A stretch of 18,778 nucleotides of DNA, taken from contig JBELHJ010000045.1 in assembly GCA_042091495.1 (NCBI GenBank), positions 1-18,778 of the forward strand, written 5' to 3'. A model generated the notes under the pieces. That model saw nothing but the letters and a program-made list of their open reading frames with translations. It had not been told where the DNA came from and did not search any database. This DNA is from JBELHJ01 sp042091495 (GTDB lineage: Bacteria > Bacteroidota > Bacteroidia > Flavobacteriales > Flavobacteriaceae). A program made the translations under genes and the position numbers. Below are positions 15,343 to 18,778 of this stretch, one piece after another (position 1 is the first letter of the stretch; every line of letters begins with the position of its first letter).

Positions 15343-16050
15343 TTGAATATCTCCGGAAAACATAAAGCCGCCTTTATTACTTGTACTATATTTAGTACAC
15401 TTTTCTTTATACTAAGTGTTATTAAGATTAGCACTCATCTATCCATTGACAAGCCTAAACTTTATTACGAATTGGAAGCTCTTAACGAAGTTATTGAGGA
15501 GGAGTTTAAAAAACCTATTTCATCTTCTAGTCAATCAAAAAAAATGAATCAAAGTAACAAAGCGGTTAACAAATTAGAGGATCAAAAAGAAAATTCCGAG
15601 AATAATCAACAAATTCAAGAAGAATTAACATCTCAGATTATTCAAAATGAAAATAATGAAGTGACTTATAATGAAATCAGTGACACCACTTCTGAAATCG
15701 AAATTAATAATCCAAACAAAAAGTTGTTTGACGAAATCAATGCATTTATAAGTAAGAAACAAGACGCTAGTAATCCGAAAAATTCCTCATTTCAATACAA
15801 ATTAAAAAACAGAACATTGATCAGTTACAAAACTCCAGCTTATCAATGCCAAGAGGCAGGGACTGTAGAATTGTACATTGGAGTAAATGAAGCTGGTCAA
15901 GTTATACTGGTCAATGTAAATAAAGCTCGTTCATCTGAGAATAAGTGTCTCATTGAAGCTTCTATAAATTATGGAAAACAAATGCAGTTTTCAAAATCAA
16001 AAGAGGCCATACAATATGGTTCCGTAAGTTTTTTTTACAGTCAACGCTAA
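15343..16050 (+). CDS. TonB C-terminal-like envelope protein, putative TTG start
   Basis: A 235-residue protein with one N-terminal membrane helix (about 9-28), a hydrophilic linker rich in Asn, Ser, Glu and Gln (about 50-125), and a small C-terminal domain (about 165-235). That domain reads YQCQEAGTVELYIGVNEAG and continues to a KCL segment, matching in spacing the Y-x-C / G-x-V / V-N-x-x-G / C pattern I recall from flavobacterial energy-transducer TonB proteins. The cytoplasmic N-terminus plus single helix also fits a TonB/TolA-like topology. The linker is poor in proline, unlike classical TonB. The only start that retains the helix is TTG at 15343; the first in-frame ATG is codon 68. It follows truB by 31 bases. 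Family is moderately sure; partner and substrate are unknown. Confidence 0.6.
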   Translation: MNISGKHKAAFITCTIFSTLFFILSVIKISTHLSIDKPKLYYELEALNEVIEEEFKKPISSSSQSKKMNQSNKAVNKLEDQKENSENNQQIQEELTSQIIQNENNEVTYNEISDTTSEIEINNPNKKLFDEINAFISKKQDASNPKNSSFQYKLKNRTLISYKTPAYQCQEAGTVELYIGVNEAGQVILVNVNKARSSENKCLIEASINYGKQMQFSKSKEAIQYGSVSFFYSQR

Positions 16051-16065
16051 GGTATTATTTAAGTT

Positions 16066-16698
16066 TTATTTTTCATTTAGTAATGACATAAATGATGCTC
16101 TCGAAATATGGATTGCTCCAAGACTCTCCAAATGATTTGAATGGATCTGGCAATCAATTAATCTATAGTTGTTCTCTTGTAAAAGCGTTATAAATCCATA
16201 TTTACTAGCATTGCTCATTTTTGTGAACATACTTTCACCAAAAAAAATTCCAGTATTTAGATCCACTCCATACAATCCTCCAACTAATTGGTTGTCTTTC
16301 CATACCTCAACAGACTTAGCCAAACCTTTTTTATGTAAATTCATATAAGCTTCAATCATCTGTTCATTTATCCATGTATCCTCTTGATCTTTTCGCTTAA
16401 TCTTTCCACAATTAGTGATAACCTCTAAAAACGCTTTATTGTAAGTAACTTTAAAGTATTCCTTTTTGAATAGCTGCATCATACTTTTGGACACTCTAAT
16501 TTGGGATGGATATAGCACAAATCTTGGATCTGGACACCACCACAAAATAGGATCATAGGCATTGAACCACGGAAAGATTCCCTTTTGGTAAGCCAATATT
16601 AATCTTTGCTCACTTAAATCTCCACCAACAGCCAAAAGCCCCTCATTATCGGCTTCTGAAATTTCTGGAAAAACAATATGTTCGTCTAAAAAATGCAT
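16066..16698 (-). CDS. aat: Leucyl/phenylalanyl-tRNA--protein transferase
   Basis: This enzyme moves Leu or Phe from its tRNA to the N-terminus of proteins with basic N-terminal residues, marking them for ClpAP in the N-degron pathway. The 210-residue protein carries the family segments GLLAVGGDLS, YQKGIFPWF, WWCPDPRFVL, EVWKDNQLVGGLYGVDLNTG followed by FFGESMF, and LIDCQIHSNHLESLGA. The length is close to the usual 210-240. The ATG (16696-16698) directly follows the T tract of an intrinsic terminator, so expression may depend on read-through from the genes upstream. It converges with the TonB-like gene with 15 bases between stops. Confidence 0.94.
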   Translation of the reverse strand: MHFLDEHIVFPEISEADNEGLLAVGGDLSEQRLILAYQKGIFPWFNAYDPILWWCPDPRFVLYPSQIRVSKSMMQLFKKEYFKVTYNKAFLEVITNCGKIKRKDQEDTWINEQMIEAYMNLHKKGLAKSVEVWKDNQLVGGLYGVDLNTGIFFGESMFTKMSNASKYGFITLLQENNYRLIDCQIHSNHLESLGAIHISRASFMSLLNEK

Positions 16699-16725
16699 AA
16701 AAAAACCCCAATAGTTAAATTGAGG
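16699..16725 (-). terminator. Intrinsic terminator between the DUF3127 gene and aat
   Basis: On the minus strand a 7-bp stem, CCTCAAT (16725-16719) with ATTGGGG (16712-16706), pairs through one G-U wobble around a 6-base loop and is followed by seven T (16705-16699). The T tract ends exactly at the aat ATG. In the plus orientation the wobble becomes a C-A mismatch and no T run follows directly, so it acts on the minus strand. Confidence 0.72.
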
Positions 16726-16747
16726 CTAGTATTTATTTTTATTTAAT

Positions 16748-17119
16748 TTAAAAAGGTAAGTCGTCGTGATCTTCACTTTTTAGATCTGTTGCAGGAGCAA
16801 AAGCTTCAGCAGGTGGCGCAGCTGGAATTTCGCTAGGCTCTTGCTGTACAGATTCTATACGCCATCCATTAATTGAATTAAAATATTTTGTTTCACCTTG
16901 AGGATTTACCCATTCTCTTCCTCTAAGATTGATATTGATTTTAACATCTTGACCTACATTATAACTATCTAATAAATCTGTTTTATCTTGAAGAAACTCA
17001 ATCGAAATGTGTTGAGGATACTGCTCATCTGTAGTAACAACCACTTCACGCTTTCTAAATCCATTAGCACCAAATGTTTGTGTTTCACCAATCAATTTGA
17101 TTTTTCCTTGTACTTCCAT
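16748..17119 (-). CDS. DUF3127 family protein with SSB-like acidic tail
   Basis: A 123-residue soluble protein. Residues 1-95 look like a compact beta-rich OB-fold-type domain (MEVQGKIKLIGETQTFGANGF at the start, then REVVVTTDEQYPQHISIEF, DVKININLRGREW and SINGWRIESV). This fits DUF3127, a group I recall as common in Bacteroidota and distantly like single-stranded DNA-binding protein. Residues 96-115 are a Pro/Ala-rich linker, and the C-terminus is acidic and ends DDLPF, close to the SSB C-terminal peptide DDxPF that recruits repair and replication proteins. DNA binding is therefore plausible but not shown. It lies 15 bases downstream of the flavin reductase gene and upstream of a terminator. 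Confidence 0.8.
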   Translation of the reverse strand: MEVQGKIKLIGETQTFGANGFRKREVVVTTDEQYPQHISIEFLQDKTDLLDSYNVGQDVKININLRGREWVNPQGETKYFNSINGWRIESVQQEPSEIPAAPPAEAFAPATDLKSEDHDDLPF

Positions 17120-17134
17120 TTTGTAAAAATTAAA

Positions 17135-18004
17135 TTATAATAATAATACTTTCCATGCATTTGAAACTTCTCCTAATGCCAAGTATGATTTTGCTAATTT
17201 ATGCTTTTCATCAATATCAATTTGTTCTAAGTTAGAAAATTTATCACGAATAATATTAACAAAATCTTCTATTGCTTCTCTGCTTGGTAATACCTCTACA
17301 TTGGCTAGCATACCTAAATCATTACCAGACAATACAGTGCTATTTCTTACAACTTCAGGAAGGGCATCTACACCAATTCCAAGTGATGCAAGTGGTTTTG
17401 GAACTTCAAAAAAACCTGACTTTGCTCGACTATAATAACTTCCACCAGCTCTTGAAACTAAATCAAGTTTAATTTGGTCGATATTATTATTGTTATCTAA
17501 AACAGTTTGTGAAATATGCATTTTCAATACTTCACAAATTATTAAGTTTCCTGCACCACCTTCATCTCCTAAAGTTAGAACCTCGTTAACCTTACATTCA
17601 AATTGAACAGGAGACTCTTTTACTCTAAAAGGTTTTACCATTTCAGAATCCAACATAGTTAATCCTGATTTTAAAAACTCATTATCGGATTTAGGATACT
17701 CTGAACTACTTAATGACATCTGATGAACAATATCATAATTTACAACATTAATGACAACCTCCATAGTTTCAATGACATTCTCGAGAGTATGTTTTGTAGT
17801 GTTATTTCTTACCCGCCTTGCAGGGGAAAAAATTAATATTGGCGGGTTAGCACTAAAAACATTAAAAAAACTAAATGGAGACAAATTGGGAGCTCCACTT
17901 TTATCTAATGTACTCGCAAATGCAATAGGTCTTGGTGCGACAGCGTTAAGTAAATAACTGTGTAATTTTGCTGTTGGTATCTCTTTAGGGTCTATAGAAA
18001 GCAT
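17135..18004 (-). CDS. Flavin reductase family protein (FMN-binding split barrel)
   Basis: A 289-residue protein whose first ~200 residues form a flavin reductase-like split barrel. The landmarks are NAVAPRPIAFASTLD near residue 20, GAPNLSPFSFFNVFSANPP near residue 37 and the flavin-phosphate-binding region TKHTLENVIET near residue 70. Such proteins bind FMN and reduce flavins or act as flavin-dependent oxidoreductases; the physiological substrate here is unknown. About 80-90 residues after GGSYYSRAKSGFFEVPKP form a C-terminal extension beyond the core domain, mostly helical in character. The ATG at 18002-18004 is 17 bases from a full -7 match with a -33 TTG. It leads the minus-strand group with the DUF3127 gene and perhaps aat. 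Confidence 0.86.
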   Translation of the reverse strand: MLSIDPKEIPTAKLHSYLLNAVAPRPIAFASTLDKSGAPNLSPFSFFNVFSANPPILIFSPARRVRNNTTKHTLENVIETMEVVINVVNYDIVHQMSLSSSEYPKSDNEFLKSGLTMLDSEMVKPFRVKESPVQFECKVNEVLTLGDEGGAGNLIICEVLKMHISQTVLDNNNNIDQIKLDLVSRAGGSYYSRAKSGFFEVPKPLASLGIGVDALPEVVRNSTVLSGNDLGMLANVEVLPSREAIEDFVNIIRDKFSNLEQIDIDEKHKLAKSYLALGEVSNAWKVLLL

Positions 18005-18020
18005 TTAAATACGTTTTTAA

Positions 18021-18049
18021 CAAATGTATCGATTAAAAATGAGTTACAA
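18021..18049 (-). promoter_or_regulatory. Putative promoter for the flavin reductase-DUF3127 unit
   Basis: On the minus strand TTG (18049-18047) is followed after 18 bases by TACATTTG (18028-18021). This fits the flavobacterial consensus TTG-N17-23-TAnnTTTG fully and is the best promoter match in the window. The start of transcription would be about 10 bases before the ATG. Confidence 0.6.
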
Positions 18050-18093
18050 CTTCATTAATAAAAACATAAAAGACTATATTTAAAATAAAAAGT

Positions 18094-18778
18094 TTGGATA
18101 ATTTTCGTAGTAATAGCCGTTGGATAATCATCCTTGTTTCGTTTGTAATTATTTCACTGATTCTTTGGAATACCTATGTTTTCTTTAATAATTTCAAGAA
18201 TGAAGAGCGGATCAAAATGGAAAATTGGTCTGCTGCACAAAAAGAAATTTCACAAACTTCTGATCTTGATGATGATATTGGCGAATTACCTCTCAAAATA
18301 ATAAGAAGTAATAGTACAACACCCATGATTAAAGTTGATGCTGACGGAAATATTGAATATAATAACATCAATTTAATTAAAGCAAATGACAGTCTTTATA
18401 TACAATCTTTGATAAATAAATACAAAACTGAAAATGATCCGATTGAAATTATTTATAATGGTAAAATATACGCTACACTGTATTATGGAAACTCTCCCCT
18501 ACTAAACAAACTCAAGTATTATCCACTAGCTTTACTATTAATTATTTTACTTTTTAGTTTTGTTGTTTATTTCTTTTACAGAAGTAATATATCAGCCGAT
18601 CAAAATAAACTTTGGACAGGGATGGCTAAAGAAACTGCTCATCAAATTGGCACCCCTTTATCTTCGTTAGTTGGCTGGACCGAGATTTTAAAATCTGAAA
18701 AAGTAAATCAAGATTATGTCAATGAAATTGAAAAAGATATTAAAAGACTTGAAATTATTACTAGCAGATTTAGTAAAA
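18094..18778 (+). CDS. Sensor histidine kinase, N-terminal part (truncated by window edge)
   Basis: The minus-strand gene group ends before this plus-strand frame, which I translated from 18094 to the window end (about 228 residues). It has a short cytoplasmic N-terminus, helix 1 at about residues 10-28 (RWIIILVSFVIISLILW), an extracytoplasmic sensor region of about 110 residues rich in acidic and Asn residues, helix 2 at about 142-163, and then a HisKA dimerisation segment with the H-box AKETAHQIGTPLSSLVGW, phospho-acceptor His183. The ATP-binding domain would follow outside the window. The signal is unknown. The frame has a stop at 18067-18069 and the only common start before helix 1 is TTG at 18094; the first ATG, at 18217, would remove helix 1. 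Confidence 0.87.
   Translation, partial: MDNFRSNSRWIIILVSFVIISLILWNTYVFFNNFKNEERIKMENWSAAQKEISQTSDLDDDIGELPLKIIRSNSTTPMIKVDADGNIEYNNINLIKANDSLYIQSLINKYKTENDPIEIIYNGKIYATLYYGNSPLLNKLKYYPLALLLIILLFSFVVYFFYRSNISADQNKLWTGMAKETAHQIGTPLSSLVGWTEILKSEKVNQDYVNEIEKDIKRLEIITSRFSK

Noticed and set aside
16080..16150. tRNA or small RNA gene in the space around aat
   Set aside because: The non-coding spaces in the window are all below 140 bases, and none shows a cloverleaf or conserved T-loop.
1..18778. Mobile element, prophage, CRISPR array, defence or secondary-metabolite system
   Set aside because: I found no transposase, integrase, tRNA-adjacent repeat, regularly spaced repeats or effector-type genes; the content is housekeeping and envelope genes in a typical order.

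Overview
The window reads as an ordinary chromosomal segment of a low-G+C member of the Bacteroidota, most likely a Flavobacteriaceae. Supporting signs are the AT-rich sequence, several intergenic matches to the Bacteroidota promoter -7 element TAnnTTTG, short A-rich leaders instead of strong Shine-Dalgarno sites, and gene neighbourhoods I recall from flavobacterial genomes (DUF4271-hemD-pckA, ftsX-DUF3098-uppP-truB, DUF3127-aat). The taxonomy is inferred from these features, not from a search.

Layout. At 1-650 lies the 5' part of tyrS (minus strand), divergent from an NAD-dependent epimerase/reductase gene (plus) that runs into a run of exactly 100 N (1509-1608). Beyond the gap are pyrC and, overlapping it by ATGA, a DPM1-like glycosyltransferase gene (both minus). 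Divergent from these, a multi-pass DUF4271 membrane protein precedes hemD (plus); hemD converges on pckA (minus) across a strong bidirectional terminator. A small DUF423 membrane protein (minus) lies upstream of pckA. A saccharopine dehydrogenase-family gene and an Lrp/AsnC regulator form a plus-strand pair from 7117 to 8954. leuS and a YugP-like zinc metallopeptidase gene form a minus-strand pair from 8961 to 12484.

From 12624 to 16050 a compact plus-strand cluster encodes FtsX, a DUF3098 two-helix protein, undecaprenyl-diphosphatase UppP, tRNA pseudouridine synthase TruB and a TonB-C-like envelope protein. It joins division and cell-wall recycling with tRNA modification. On the minus strand from 18004 to 16066 lie a flavin reductase-family gene, a DUF3127 OB-fold-like gene and aat, with an intrinsic terminator directly abutting the aat start codon. 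The window ends inside a plus-strand sensor histidine kinase gene.

No mobile element, CRISPR array, rRNA, tRNA or defence-type island is visible. I do not see a convincing undescribed system. The points most worth a second look are the assembly gap that hides two gene ends and perhaps a third gene, the Gln in the dihydroorotase metal motif, the terminator-start junction at aat, the SSB-like tail of the DUF3127 protein, and two genes that appear to start at TTG.
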